Source of the DNA: Dactylosporangium fulvum
GTDB lineage: Bacteria > Actinomycetota > Actinomycetes > Mycobacteriales > Micromonosporaceae
Assembly: GCF_025137375.1 (NCBI RefSeq)
Contig: NZ_CP073720.1
Location: 7,650,501 to 7,714,500, forward strand
Reading direction: 5' to 3'
Length of the DNA stretch: 64,000 nt
Shown: one piece after another, positions 25,176 through 34,800 of the stretch
How the letters are laid out: every line of letters begins with the position of its first letter
How positions within the stretch are numbered: the first letter of the stretch is position 1
Program-made: the position numbers and the translations under genes
Notes under the pieces: model-generated
What the model saw: only the letters and a program-made list of their open reading frames with translations
Database searches by the model: none
What the model was told of the DNA's origin: nothing

Positions 25176-25532
25176 GTGAACGGCTGGGTCCTGGCGGCGA
25201 TTATCGTCGTGGTCCTGATCGCCATCGTGATCAAGCGGCTGATCGGCGGTGCGGTCCTCGGTCTCGTCGTCGGTTACCTGCGCGGCACCTTCGTCGTGGT
25301 GTACGAGAAGCGCGGCCTCCTCTGGCAGCGCTACCGCGGCCGGACGTTCGTGGCGATCATCGGCTCACTGGTCGTGATGTTCGCCTACGCCCTGCTGGCC
25401 GACAAGCTCGGCATGCGCGCCGAGGCACGCCCCATCCAGCTCTCCATCGGTATCAGCTTCATCGGTGAGGCCCTGGCCGTGACGCGGCGGGGCCTGGCAC
25501 TGAACGTTCCGTTCGCCCCGGAGCGCCGGTGA
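25176..25532 (+). CDS. Small membrane protein controlled with tetR
   Basis: 118 residues with at least two hydrophobic segments (WVLAAIIVVVLIAIVI near the start and FVAIIGSLVVMFAYALLA in the middle) joined by a basic loop with YEKRGLLWQRYRGR. GTG 25176 is chosen because GGAGG lies just upstream. An ATG at 25152 lies inside the direct repeat. I do not recognise the family. Its divergence from tetR suggests it is the regulator's target. Confidence 0.75.
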   Translation: MNGWVLAAIIVVVLIAIVIKRLIGGAVLGLVVGYLRGTFVVVYEKRGLLWQRYRGRTFVAIIGSLVVMFAYALLADKLGMRAEARPIQLSIGISFIGEALAVTRRGLALNVPFAPERR

Positions 25533-25651
25533 CCGCAAGGAGACCGGCACCGGGTTCACCAAACCGGTCGACCCGACCGACGCCTCGGCAACTGCGCGCC
25601 CAACTACCCCTGACCGTGCTGCCAGCAACCAGAAAGTAGGCCCCGCAACAC

Positions 25652-25915
25652 ATGCGCCCCACCCTGTTCACCGTCGACCAACCCGGCCCCGGACAGCTCA
25701 GCACCATGGCCAAACCCCGAGGCGGCGACTGGCTCACCGACGAAATGACCGCGCTGCGCACCGCTGGCGTCAACATCCTCGTCTGCGCCCTGACGACGCC
25801 CGAACTCCACGAGGTCGAACGGGCCCGCGGGCTCACCGTCCCAGACACCGCACCGCAACGTGAGTGGCCCACTGAACTGCTCAAACGAGCACACCAACTT
25901 GACAAAATTCGATTC
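25652..25915 (+). pseudogene. 5' fragment of a dual-specificity/tyrosine phosphatase-like gene
   Basis: It begins with LFTVDQPGPGQLSTMAKPRG and GDWLTDEMTALRTAGVNILV, the N-terminal signature of actinobacterial protein-tyrosine/dual-specificity phosphatases. After about 60 residues the similarity stops, with no CX5R catalytic loop, and the frame enters the ISL3 remnant. The 3' part was probably lost when the IS region formed. Confidence 0.6.
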
Positions 25916-26360
25916 CACAGAATGATGCGGTTGACGGCGCCTTCGACCTTGCCCGAGCTGCAGACCAGCGCAAGTCCATTGTGGACGGCTTCGTCGTAGC
26001 GACGGAGATTCCTGGCGAAGGACGCCAACGGTGCCAGAGTGTCTCGTTCAACCGCGGTGATCCAGTCTTCGAGCCGGTCGCCGTGCCGGCCGGCCATCAT
26101 GACGGCGAAAGCCGCACATGACTCGCGAGTCGGTTCAGCGCACTGTCGCGGCTGCGAATCCGTTGCAGCGCAGTCTTTTTGGCGCCCTTACTGGAGCTTC
26201 ATCCGCCGGGATCTGCGGCGCCGGTACACCCAACTGGGCGCGATGCTCGTTGACTGTCTTCTCGACCGCCTGGCCAAGGTTCTGCCACGGATGGAACCGG
26301 TCAGCGACACGAACGCGGGCGCAGCGATGTTGCGCAGATCGGGCGGTTCTCGGCGATGAG
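25905..26360 (-). pseudogene. Decayed ISL3-family transposase
   Basis: Two ISL3 transposase blocks are visible in different frames on the minus strand. VADRFHPWQNLGQAVEKTVNEHR is at about 26230-26300, and LEDWITAVERDTLAPLASFA followed by SSGKVEGAVNRI is at about 25915-26080. Similarity ends after NRI, so the C-terminus is lost, and frameshifts separate the blocks. Up to about 26650 the minus strand is arginine-rich open sequence I cannot assign. No terminal inverted repeats were recognised. Confidence 0.7.
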
Positions 26361-26672
26361 CACGTCGCGGACCGCGAGCAGCCGCGACACCCTGATGTCG
26401 CGGTCGGCGGGGTGACGGCACAGGGCGCGGTGGTACCGCCGCAGGCCGATCCCCGCCGTGATGCTGGTCCGGGCCTGACGGCTGGACGCCTCGCCCGCAG
26501 CGCCGTCGGCTGGCCGGGCTGTGCGACGACCCCGTCGAGGACGACGAGGTCCGGCACGGCATTGCCAGAACTGTCCGCGCCGGCGCGGAGGTTGGGTGCG
26601 CCGGCGCGGGCGAGCTCGAGGCGGGCACGGACGTTGCCGTGAGTGTCCTGGGTGGGCAGGTCGAGGCGCTGC

Positions 26673-28118
26673 TTAGCCGGTGAACTGCCGGAAGATGTTG
26701 CTGAAGCCGTAGTTCGGTTGGGTGATGCCGCTGCAGGTACCGCTCAGGGTGCCGGTGGCGCATCCGAAGTCGCGGTTGATCGCCCAGAAGCTCAGTCGGG
26801 CCATGTGTTGCTGCTGAGCGAAGGCGAGCAGCAGCTGCGCGTCAGCGAGGGTAAATTTCTCGGTCGGATTGTCGTTCTGACCGATCATCGGGGTTGCCGC
26901 GATCATGGCCCACAGCTGCGCGTCGCTGCGCCCGGGCAGCAGCACCTTCAGCTGGCCCTGAACCTTCTTCAGGGCGTCGATACTGGCCTGACCCATCCGG
27001 CTGCCGGACACGCCGTCGTAGTAGTCCATGGTCATCAGGTTGACCACCTCGAATGCGAGGCCGCGGGCGACCGCCGACTGCAGGACGTAGAGGTTCTCGC
27101 CGCTGAGGCCGCCGGCCGGGGTGACCCCGAGCGTGAACGAGAGGTGGAACGTCTTGCCGGCGGCGCGCAGGTTGTCCTGCATGATCTTCAGTGCGTCGTT
27201 GCGCTTGTCGACCACCGCGCGGTCGAGGTTGTTGTGCACGGTGCCGTGCTCGGCGTCGATGTCCAGGTAGGTCGTCCCGTACGCGGTCAGCACGCTCTGA
27301 TATGCGGCGGCGACAGCTGCCGGTGTCGAGCAGTGGTTGACCAGGTCATCCGCGTCCCAGCCGCCGGAGGAGACGATGATGTCGCCCCCCATCGCGCGCA
27401 GCCGGGCCACGTTGCCCCGCAACCGATTGTCGTCGGTCGACCAGATCGGCTGGCAGTTGCCGGTGCCGTTGACGAATCCGAGCGTGTAGAACTTCTGCCC
27501 GCTGTCGGTGGCGAACTTCGCCACGTCGTCACCGATGAACGTGGCGATGTAGGGCGCGAAGGGGAACGCCTTGGTGGTCGTCGGCGGGGTGCTGGTGGGC
27601 GGGTTGGTGGGGCCGCCGCCGGGCAGCGTCCACTTCTGGTTGGCGCCGCCGCCGCAGGTCCAGATCTGCAGCCGGGTGCCGTCGGCCGAGCTGACCCCGG
27701 TCGCGTCGAGACACTTGCCGGAGCCGGTGTTGACGAGCTGGCCGTTGCTGGCCGTCCACTTCTGCGCGCCGGTGCCGTTGCAGTCGTAGAGCTGCACCTT
27801 GGCGCCGTCGGCGGTGCTGGCCGCCGTCACGTCGAGGCACTTGCCGAGCGCCTGGATGCTGTTGTCGGCGTTGCCGACCGTCCATGACTGGGCGCTGGTG
27901 CCGTTGCAGGTCCACAGCTGTACCGCGGTGCCGTTGGCCGAGCTGGCGCCGGCGACGTCGACGCACTTGCCGCCAATTCCGGTGATCGGCCCGGTGGAGG
28001 CGGCCGAGGCGGCCGTCACGCCGGCGACGGTCACGCCGACGACGGTGGCGACCGTCGCGGCGATGGCGAGCCCTACGCGGCGGCGCGGCCGGCGTCGGGC
28101 GGTGGTTGAGGATGTCAC
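26673..28118 (-). CDS. Secreted GH18 chitinase with ricin-B-type carbohydrate-binding domain
   Basis: 481 residues. A twin-basic N-terminal region (ARRRPRRRVGLAIAATVATVVG) and an ASA-AST cleavage site near 40 make an export signal. Residues 43-168 are a ricin-B-like lectin domain of three repeats with CLD/CVD and QxW motifs. A Pro/Thr linker covers about 170-186. Residues 188-481 are a GH18 catalytic domain. The catalytic DxDxE motif is intact as D286-I-D288-A-E290, with Glu290 the predicted acid/base. Other GH18 features are IIVSSGGWDADD and NLMTMDYYDG. GTG 28118 has AAGGGAC upstream. It should degrade chitin outside the cell. Confidence 0.92.
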   Translation of the reverse strand: MTSSTTARRRPRRRVGLAIAATVATVVGVTVAGVTAASAASTGPITGIGGKCVDVAGASSANGTAVQLWTCNGTSAQSWTVGNADNSIQALGKCLDVTAASTADGAKVQLYDCNGTGAQKWTASNGQLVNTGSGKCLDATGVSSADGTRLQIWTCGGGANQKWTLPGGGPTNPPTSTPPTTTKAFPFAPYIATFIGDDVAKFATDSGQKFYTLGFVNGTGNCQPIWSTDDNRLRGNVARLRAMGGDIIVSSGGWDADDLVNHCSTPAAVAAAYQSVLTAYGTTYLDIDAEHGTVHNNLDRAVVDKRNDALKIMQDNLRAAGKTFHLSFTLGVTPAGGLSGENLYVLQSAVARGLAFEVVNLMTMDYYDGVSGSRMGQASIDALKKVQGQLKVLLPGRSDAQLWAMIAATPMIGQNDNPTEKFTLADAQLLLAFAQQQHMARLSFWAINRDFGCATGTLSGTCSGITQPNYGFSNIFRQFTG

Positions 28119-28227
28119 GTGCGGGTCCCTTTCTGGGCGGCGCCCGCACCGGACCGTGTGATGGGGGTGGTCCCGTGTCGGGCGGGAGCAGTCCCCGGCC
28201 GACCGTCCCGGTGACGGCAGAGGTCAG

Positions 28228-28250
28228 ATCTGTCAAGACTGTTAACAGAT
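28228..28250. promoter_or_regulatory. Inverted repeat upstream of the chitinase gene
   Basis: ATCTGT (28228-28233) and ACAGAT (28245-28250) form an inverted repeat. The second arm overlaps the perfect palindrome CTGTTAACAG (28239-28248). It sits about 120 bases before the chitinase start in a locally AT-rich stretch, a plausible operator. It does not match the direct-repeat chitin operators I know from Streptomyces. Confidence 0.4.
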
Positions 28251-28644
28251 CCACCGGAGGCTATGCCGACACCCAAAGCAAGTCAATATACGACTCAAAT
28301 TAAGGTGCTGAGCTGCCGTTTTAAGATTTTGCGTGATCCGTAGTGTGATCGAGGCGCTGCGTGCCTGACCCAGGGAGCCTCACGATCACCCACATATCAA
28401 ACCCGACTGAGCGCCGACGCGATCGGTCGGCCGTAACGGTGGGTAGCGATCGGTTCGCGACCGTGAGCGAATGCCGTCGCAGTGCCGCTACAGCAGATCG
28501 AATAGCGTTTCGAGCCGAGCGGCGAGGATCGCGTCGACGTCGCCCTCCACGAACACCCAACCCTCGATCAACCGCACGGCCATGTATGCGCCGCCGCGAC
28601 CGCCGCATCCTGCGTGAGCGCGGCAACAACACGCTCACGTAGCA
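28251..28644. other. Intergenic stretch with one unidentified C-terminal fragment
   Basis: AT-rich DNA at 28280-28335 probably belongs to the chitinase promoter region. On the minus strand, about 28496-28590 reads YMAVRLIEGWVFVEGDVDAI then LAARLETLFDLL and a stop, like the end of a real gene cut off at its 5' side beside the intron relic. I cannot identify it. Nothing else is supported. Confidence 0.35.
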
Positions 28645-28752
28645 GTCACTGGAGAACCCGTTGCCGGGAAACCGGCACGGCGGGTTCGGGCCGAGGGCCG
28701 CCGGAAAGGACCGGATCACCGGCACCTCGCCAGCGGCCTACCGGTGCCGCAC
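28645..28752 (+). mobile_element. Group II intron relic: domains V and VI only
   Basis: Bases 28652-28690 fold as group II intron domain V. The outer helix is GAACCCG with CGGGTTC, followed by a two-base CG bulge and the inner helix TGCCGG-GAAA-CCGGCA with a GNRA loop. The following bases to about 28750 match the 3' end of the intron relic near 57.6 kb on the other strand. The conserved AGC triad has become AAC. No reverse transcriptase or 5' domains precede it, so it cannot splice. Confidence 0.75.
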
Positions 28753-29025
28753 ATGGTCAAGGTCCGGTGGTTGCACGAGCTCGCGCGCAAGGTGGTCGAG
28801 GCGCTCCTCCTCGCCACTCACGGCAGCCCTAACGCCGACGTGACCACCCCGACCGTCCGGGGCCACCTCGTCGTCACTCGCCGCGACACCGGTCAGACGC
28901 TGCTACGGACGCCCGCGTGGACGGATGGCACCCTGGCGAATCAGGTCCGGTATCAGTTGGACGTGCTGACCGTCCGCGAGTTCCTGCAACGGTGGAAGAT
29001 CGACCCGAACGGTGCACCTGCCTGA
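28753..29025 (+). CDS. Short hypothetical protein, possibly 5'-truncated
   Basis: 90 residues: basic N-terminal helix VRWLHELARKVVEALLLAT, then RGHLVVTRRDTGQTLLRTPA and LTVREFLQRWKI. The composition looks coding, but I do not recognise a family. It starts at the very end of the group II intron relic, so the original gene may have begun further upstream and been cut by the insertion. No clear ribosome binding site precedes ATG 28753. Confidence 0.4.
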   Translation: MVKVRWLHELARKVVEALLLATHGSPNADVTTPTVRGHLVVTRRDTGQTLLRTPAWTDGTLANQVRYQLDVLTVREFLQRWKIDPNGAPA

Positions 29026-29295
29026 AGCGCTGCCGGTCGTCGGTTGTGCGGAAGACTGCGGGTTTGGACCGATCCGATCCTGCTCGACGCGCCTCGGTCA
29101 GGTGCGCTCTCATCGGCTCCTTGTTTACTGGATCTACGACCGTAGTCGTTGCCGGCGCAACGAGAGCCATGCCCGCGAACCCCGGGGAGCGTCCCGATCG
29201 CCAGCGCACTGAGCCGGGTCCGGAAGTACCAACCTGCAACCGCTCCAGCAGGGCGAATCCCAGGTCAGGCCGAGCATCTTCCCAGCTAAACCTGG

Positions 29296-29649
29296 GTGCA
29301 GTCACGATCAAGTTGTGCAGGTTTGTCTCTAGCCGGGGCACATCACAGAACTGCAAAAGCTCAGCGGTTGTTCCTGATGGTCGGCCTGCCGGCGGCTGGC
29401 AAGACCATCCGGGCGAGGGAACTGGCTGCCGAGCACCACGCGCTGCGGCTAAGCCCAGACGCGTGGATGATCCCGTTGTTCGGTGGGCCGGAGACGGACG
29501 GCAAGCGGGACGTGCTGGAGGGGCGGCTTATCGGCGTTGCTCTGGATGCGCTACGCACCGAGAACCGGCAACTCCGCGACGCGCTCGCACACGCCCACGG
29601 TCAACTCCGAGTAGCCCGAACCGATCTTGGTGTCGAGGAGGCCTCCTGA
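29296..29649 (+). pseudogene. Chimera: truncated P-loop kinase joined to a DUF6262-like tail
   Basis: Residues from about 23 read RLFLMVGLPAAGKTIRAREL, an intact Walker A of the small zeta-toxin-like kinase family, then RLSPDAWMIPLFGGPETDGK and LEGRLIGVAL. At about 29555 the kinase similarity stops. The end (ENRQLRDALAHAHGQLRVAR) is the coiled-coil tail of DUF6262-type proteins that accompany some transposons. A 3' kinase deletion joined to transposon DNA explains this. The kinase part would start near TTG 29365. Confidence 0.6.
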
Positions 29650-30000
29650 GCTTCGGGAGACCTTCGGCCCGTAACACGCAGGAACAGATCGACACAAGTC
29701 ACGTGACACGCGCATAGCTTGGACGTTATCCTTGTCATCGCTCCGGCTCGTCCTCGGCTCTGGACACGGCATTCCCCGAGGACTCTCTGACAAGGGCCGA
29801 AAAAGCGTTTGCAGCGGGATGCTGCAGCGCCTACATCCCCGGCGGGCCTGCGGCCCCGATGTCATCGGTGCTCTCCTCGGCGATCGAGATGAGCCCTGTC
29901 CGATCGAGCCCCATGCTGCTCGGACACACGCCTATGGCCTGGTTCCGTCAATGTCCCACCGACCCAGAAAGCTGAACGACCAATGCCCATGCTGCCCCGA
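29650..30000. other. Gap without a recognised gene
   Basis: I see no convincing coding sequence, RNA or repeat here. It lies between the kinase chimera and the DinB gene, whose promoter must be within it. Confidence 0.5.
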
Positions 30001-30471
30001 ATGACCACTGGACCCGAACGTCTCATGTTGGAGCACATGCTCGACCGCAACCGGCAAGCGCTCATCGACACCGCGCGAGGACTATCCGAAACCGACGCGC
30101 GGCGACGCCTGGTCGCCTCACTCACCACACCGATCGGGCTGATCAAACACGCCGCCGCCGCCGAGCGCATCTGGTTCCAACGCACCCTGCTCAGCCTGGA
30201 CGAATCCGCATGCGACGGCCACGCCACCGGTGGCGACGGCAGTTTCGTTGTCGCCGACGGCGAAACGCTGGCCGACGTGATCGCCGAATTCGAGCGCGCC
30301 AGCGGGCGTTCCCGCGTGATCGCCGCCGACTTCGAACTCGACGACACCAAGGCGCACCCCCGCGCTGGCGATGTCAGCCTGCGGTTTATCTACCTGCTCC
30401 TGATCGAGGATTTCGCCCGTCACGCCGGCCATGGCGACATTCTCCGAGAACAAATCACCGCCGCACGATAG
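30001..30471 (+). CDS. DinB/DUF664 family protein
   Basis: 156-residue four-helix-bundle protein of the DinB-like DUF664 group. GPERLMLEHMLDRNRQALID, TPIGLIKHAAAAERIWFQRT with the metal-ligand histidine, and LLIEDFARHAGHGDILREQI with two more histidines give the usual H-H-H metal triad. Relatives are thiol-dependent S-transferase-like proteins in actinobacteria. The start is uncertain between 29983 and 30001, as neither has a strong ribosome binding site. Confidence 0.85.
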   Translation: MTTGPERLMLEHMLDRNRQALIDTARGLSETDARRRLVASLTTPIGLIKHAAAAERIWFQRTLLSLDESACDGHATGGDGSFVVADGETLADVIAEFERASGRSRVIAADFELDDTKAHPRAGDVSLRFIYLLLIEDFARHAGHGDILREQITAAR

Positions 30472-30485
30472 GCCTCGTTGTCGCC

Positions 30486-30501
30486 GTGGACACATGTCCA
30501 C
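30486..30501. repeat. GTGGACA-CA-TGTCCAC inverted repeat
   Basis: Seven-base arms with a two-base centre, between the DinB gene and the convergent ferredoxin remnant. It may be a protein-binding site or part of a weak terminator. No regulator is indicated. Confidence 0.3.
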
Positions 30502-30512
30502 AACACAAAGGC

Positions 30513-30635
30513 CTAGCACTCGCCGAGGATCCCGTCGACCCCATGGGACTGTGCCGCCAGCATCAGCGATTTGCCGACAGCGAAGTCATAGGTCGCCGAC
30601 GCTCCGTCGGCCTGGACGAAGGTCACCTTGGGCAT
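30513..30635 (-). pseudogene. 2Fe-2S ferredoxin truncated after its first cluster cysteine
   Basis: The 40-codon frame MPKVTFVQADGASATYDFAV followed by GKSLMLAAQSHGVDGILGEC is the N-terminus of an adrenodoxin/P450-type 2Fe-2S ferredoxin, normally about 105 residues. A TAG follows the first cluster cysteine directly, so three of the four iron ligands are missing. GGGAGAGG precedes ATG 30635, so it may still be translated but cannot hold a cluster. Confidence 0.75.
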
Positions 30636-30714
30636 GTTCCTCTCCCACTTCGTGTGGGTATCCGCTTGTGCCGCGATCACAATCCGCGTGTTCGGGTCGC
30701 TCGCGCTACGGCCG

Positions 30715-31542
30715 CTACGCCGAGATCGGCATCCGCAGGATGGTCGCGGTGCCCGCCTCGACACCGACCAGTTGGTGGGTCTCGGTGGCATCGGAGAAGA
30801 TCAGCGTGCGGGCGCCAACGGTACGACCCTCGATCTCCACCGAGCCCGAGGCGACCCAGACGATGAACGTCCGCTCCGGGGTCAGATCGATCGTGCCGCC
30901 GGCCTCCCACTGGTGTGAGGTGACCCCGATGTCGCCCTCGGTGAAGTGGCCCAGGTCCTTGATCTCGGCGTTCTCGCCGGCCGACTGCCACTGATAGGCA
31001 TCGGGGTGCATGATGATCGGCGTCGCGTACTTCGGCGTCGGGATCACCATCGGCCGCTCGTAGATCGCTTCGAAGACGGCGTTGGCGCCGTCCTTGCGCA
31101 CCTCGTTGCCATTCTCGTCGGTCGTCACGTAGAAGCCGTCCTTGAAGGTGCCCTTCTCGGACAGCGCCCTGTATGCGGCGTCGTTCTGCTCGCGGGTGAT
31201 CCAGGTCTTGCTCCACTGGATCAGGAAGATCTCCGCCTCCTCGAACCGCTCGGGTCCGTAGTAGGCACCGGCGGGAAAGAATGCCACGTCGCCCGGCTCA
31301 GCGATCTGCTGGTGGCCGTAGTCGGTGGTGCCCTCGATGGTGAGCCGGATCTGGTCGAAGTCGTGCCGGTGCCGCGGAGCGGTGAACACTTCATCACCAC
31401 GGTGGTAGTGGACGAGGTCGCAGGTGTAGCCGACGCCCTTCGCGAGCTCGCTCTCGCGGATGAACTTGCGCGTGATCTTGCCGGTGCGGGTGTTGGCTTT
31501 CACCGGCTCCCAGGGGATGGTTTCGGTCTCCAGGATGAACAT
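30715..31542 (-). CDS. Cupin-domain protein
   Basis: 275-residue cytoplasmic protein with an N-terminal cupin core (DEVFTAPRHRHDFDQIRLTI; EPGDVAFFPAGAYYGPERFE) carrying histidines able to bind a metal, and a C-terminal second cupin-like part (GHFTEGDIGVTSHQWEAGGT; TLIFSDATETHQLVGVEAGT). No enzyme family is certain. The gene lies just downstream of an isochorismatase fragment on the same strand and may have belonged to a catabolic operon with it. Confidence 0.75.
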   Translation of the reverse strand: MFILETETIPWEPVKANTRTGKITRKFIRESELAKGVGYTCDLVHYHRGDEVFTAPRHRHDFDQIRLTIEGTTDYGHQQIAEPGDVAFFPAGAYYGPERFEEAEIFLIQWSKTWITREQNDAAYRALSEKGTFKDGFYVTTDENGNEVRKDGANAVFEAIYERPMVIPTPKYATPIIMHPDAYQWQSAGENAEIKDLGHFTEGDIGVTSHQWEAGGTIDLTPERTFIVWVASGSVEIEGRTVGARTLIFSDATETHQLVGVEAGTATILRMPISA

Positions 31543-31619
31543 GAGGTGCCCTTCCTCGTCGTAAGCGTCGTTCGAGGTGATGTACTGCGGATCCGAGCCG
31601 TCGAGCAGCGCCGGTCTGA

Positions 31620-31802
31620 TCAGAGCCGGGCGAGCACGTCGTCGACGGTGCCCACCTCGCCGAGGTTGGGGAAGATCCGGGTAAGGCTGTTCTCGTGGGC
31701 AGCCGCGTCGAGGTCGCCGATCGCGTCGGACACCACGACGACGTGGTAGTTGCGCTCGTAGGCGGCCCGGGCCGTCGACTCGACCGCGAAGCTGGTCGTC
31801 AC
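31620..31802 (-). pseudogene. C-terminal fragment of an isochorismatase-family hydrolase
   Basis: The last 60 residues of a cysteine hydrolase remain (VTTSFAVESTARAAYERNYH, VVVVSDAIGDLDAAAHENSL, TRIFPNLGEVGTVDDVLA), including the segment just after the catalytic cysteine. The Asp, Lys and Cys of the triad are lost with the N-terminus. It ends abruptly 44 bases from the indolepyruvate oxidoreductase stop, marking a deletion junction. Confidence 0.75.
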
Positions 31803-31846
31803 GCCGTCACTTCCGACTCCCCTGTTCCCTCGTCATGTCCATCCCT

Positions 31847-34800
31847 TCATTTCCCGCCCGCGCCGCTGAGCGCCGACGCGTCGAGCTCGCGCAGGTAGCC
31901 CTCGACGGCCTGCCCAGCGCGCTGCGCCGACGCGTCCTTGACCGAGTCGTAGCCGCGGATCAACTCGGGGGCGGCCGCGATGTCGACCACGGTCTCGTAG
32001 CGGGCGTCGTTGAGATCCCGAAGCAGGCCGGTCAGCAGCCGCTCGTACTCGTCGATCCGTCGGCGCTCGGCGCGGCGGTGCTCGGTCAGGCCGAAAACGT
32101 CGAACTTGGTGCCGCGCAGTCGGCGCATCGCGGCCATCACCTTGAACGGCTGCTGCAACGCCCAGAACGGGATCTCCCACTTGCGCGCACGTCCACTCAG
32201 GGGGTCGCGCGGGTTGAAGATCTGGGGGGCGAGGTTCAGCTTGATCTTGAAGTCACCCTCGAACTCCTCGCGAAGACCGCGCTTGAAGTCCGGGTCGGTG
32301 TACATCCGAGCAACCTCGTACTCGTCCTTGTAGGCCATGAGCTTGTAGAAGTACGTCGCGACCGCCCTGGACAGGTCACCGTCGGCACGTCCGAGCCGGT
32401 CGTCGGCGGCGCGCGCTTGCTCCACGAGGGCGAGGTAACGCTGGGCGTAGGCCTCGTTCTGGTAGCGCACCAGCCTCTCCCGACGGTCGGCGACGAGCTG
32501 CGCCACCGACTGCGCGAGCCCTTCCTCGGCGGACGGCTCGACTTGGGCGAGCAGGTGGGTCACCGACTCCTCCCCCACCGCGAGCAGCCGGCCGAGACGC
32601 AGGGCCTGCAGGTTCTTCTCGACGCTCGCGCCGTTGAGCTCGATCGCCGACGCGATGGAGGTGACGCTCAGCGGCAGGAGCCCCCGCTGGGCGGCGAAAC
32701 CGATCAGGAGCACGTTGGCGTAGATCTCGTCGCCGAACGCCATGACCGCGATACGGTTGGCGTCAACCAGATCCAGCCGTCCGTCGGTGGCCGCCTTCAG
32801 AGTGTCGACCATGCGGTTGCCCGCGAGGTCGAGGTCGGGGTTGTCGGCGAAGGCGACGGTCGGCTTGACGTCCCGGTTCACCACGGCGCTCGTGGTCTGC
32901 TGACTGTAGAGCGCGAGCGTGGCAGGCGCCGAGGCGACGACGATGTCACCGCCGATGACCAGATCGGCGTCCCCGGCAGCGATGCGCGGGGACAGTTGCG
33001 CCGTCGGCAGCGCGCTGATCCGGACGTGGCTCTGGACGTTGCCATTCTTTTGCGCCATGCCGGTCTCGTTCAGCACCGAGACGCACCGGCCCTCGATGGA
33101 GGCCGCGCGCCCGAGGATCGCGCCGATGGTCAGCACACCGCTGCCACCGATGCCGCCGACGACGATGTTGTAGGTGTCCTTCCCGGCCGAGACGACCGGG
33201 TCCGGTAGGTCGACCCCGGCGAGCGAGGACAGGCCTGCGACGCTGCGCTTGCGTGGGGTGGCGCCGTAGAGCGTCACGAAGCTGGGGCAGTAGCCGTCGA
33301 CGCAGCTGAAGTCCTTGTTGCACGACGACTGGTCGATGCGACGCTTGCGTCCGAGTGACGTCTCGACCGGCTCCACCGAGATGCAGTTCGAGACCGTGTT
33401 GCAGTCACCGCAGCCCTCGCAGACCTCGGTGTTGATATAGGTGCGCTTGTCGGGGTCGACGGCCTTGCCGCGCTTGCGCATGCGGCGCAGCTCGGCCGCG
33501 CACTCCTGGTCGTAGATCAGCACGCTGACGCCTCGCACCTTGGCCAGCTCAGCCTCGACCTGCAAGAACTTGCGACGGTGCACGACCTTCACGCCGCGCG
33601 GCAGCGAGCCGAGGCGGCGGACCCGAGCGGGGTTCTCGGTGACCACCACGACTTTCGAGGCGCCCTCGGCGAGCGCCTGCCGGCAGATCTGCGGCGTGTC
33701 CTGCTGACCGGGGATCTCCTGGCCGCCGGTCATCGAGATGAAGCCGTTGACCAGGATCTTGTAGGTGATGTCCACGCCTGCCGCGACGGCGCCGCGCAGC
33801 GCGAGGGACGCCGAGTGGGCAAATGTTCCGTCCCCTACGTTCTGGAACATGTGGTCGCGGTCGGCGAACTTCGACATCCCGATCCACATGGCGCCCTCGC
33901 CGCCCATGTGGTGCAGGATCTCGGTCTGACGACCGGTCATCTGCCGCATGGTGGCCATGGCATGACAGCCGGTGCCGCCGAGGTTCATCTCGCCTGCGGG
34001 CACGCGCGTCGAGGTGTTGTGCGGGCATCCCGAGCAGAATCCCGCGGCCCGGACGAGCCCGTTGCTCACCGGGGTGATGCTCAGCGTCGTACGAACCTCG
34101 GTCGGCGCCGCCCGCACTCCCGGCAGCTCGACCTTCGCGCGGCGCAGCCGCGTCCGCAGCACGGTAGCGACGATCTCCGCGTCGAGCCCGCCGGTCTCGG
34201 GCACCAGGCGCAGGCCGCGCTCGTCCGTCTTGCCGACGATGAGCGGCCGCTGGCCGGACGGGAGTCGGTTCGAGATCCGGTTCAGCTGGTCCTCGATGAG
34301 CGGGTGCTTGGCCTCGATCACGATGACCTCGTCGCGGCCGCGCATGAACTCCAGCGCACCCTGGTCCTCCAGCGGCCAGAGCATGCCGACCTTGTAGACG
34401 GCGATTCCCGCCTGCGCGGCCTGCTCCTCGGACAGACCCAGCCGGGCGAGCGCGTCGATCACGTCGAGGTAGGCCTTGCCGCCGACGACGATGCCGATCT
34501 TGCGATGGGGCGAGTCGGCACCGACAGCGACGCGATCAAGCTGATTGAGTCGAGCGAACCGCTGCGCCGCCGGCACCCGGAGGTGCCGGATGTCATGCTC
34601 GATCTCCAGCAGGCTCTTGCCCAGCTGGATCGGCGGCGCCCCCCGGTCGCCCGGGTCGATGAAGGTCGGCAGCGCGCCGAGGTCGACGGTCGCGGCCGCA
34701 TCGGCCAGGTCGTTGAGGCAGATCATGCCTACCCAGAGCTTGCTGTAGCGTGAGAGCGCCCAGCCGGCAAGCCCGTACTGCAGGAACTCCTGCAGGGTGG

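Noticed and set aside
26643..27887. Plus-strand frame opposite the chitinase gene
   Set aside because: No motif, while the opposite strand has a signal peptide, lectin repeats and the DxDxE catalytic motif.
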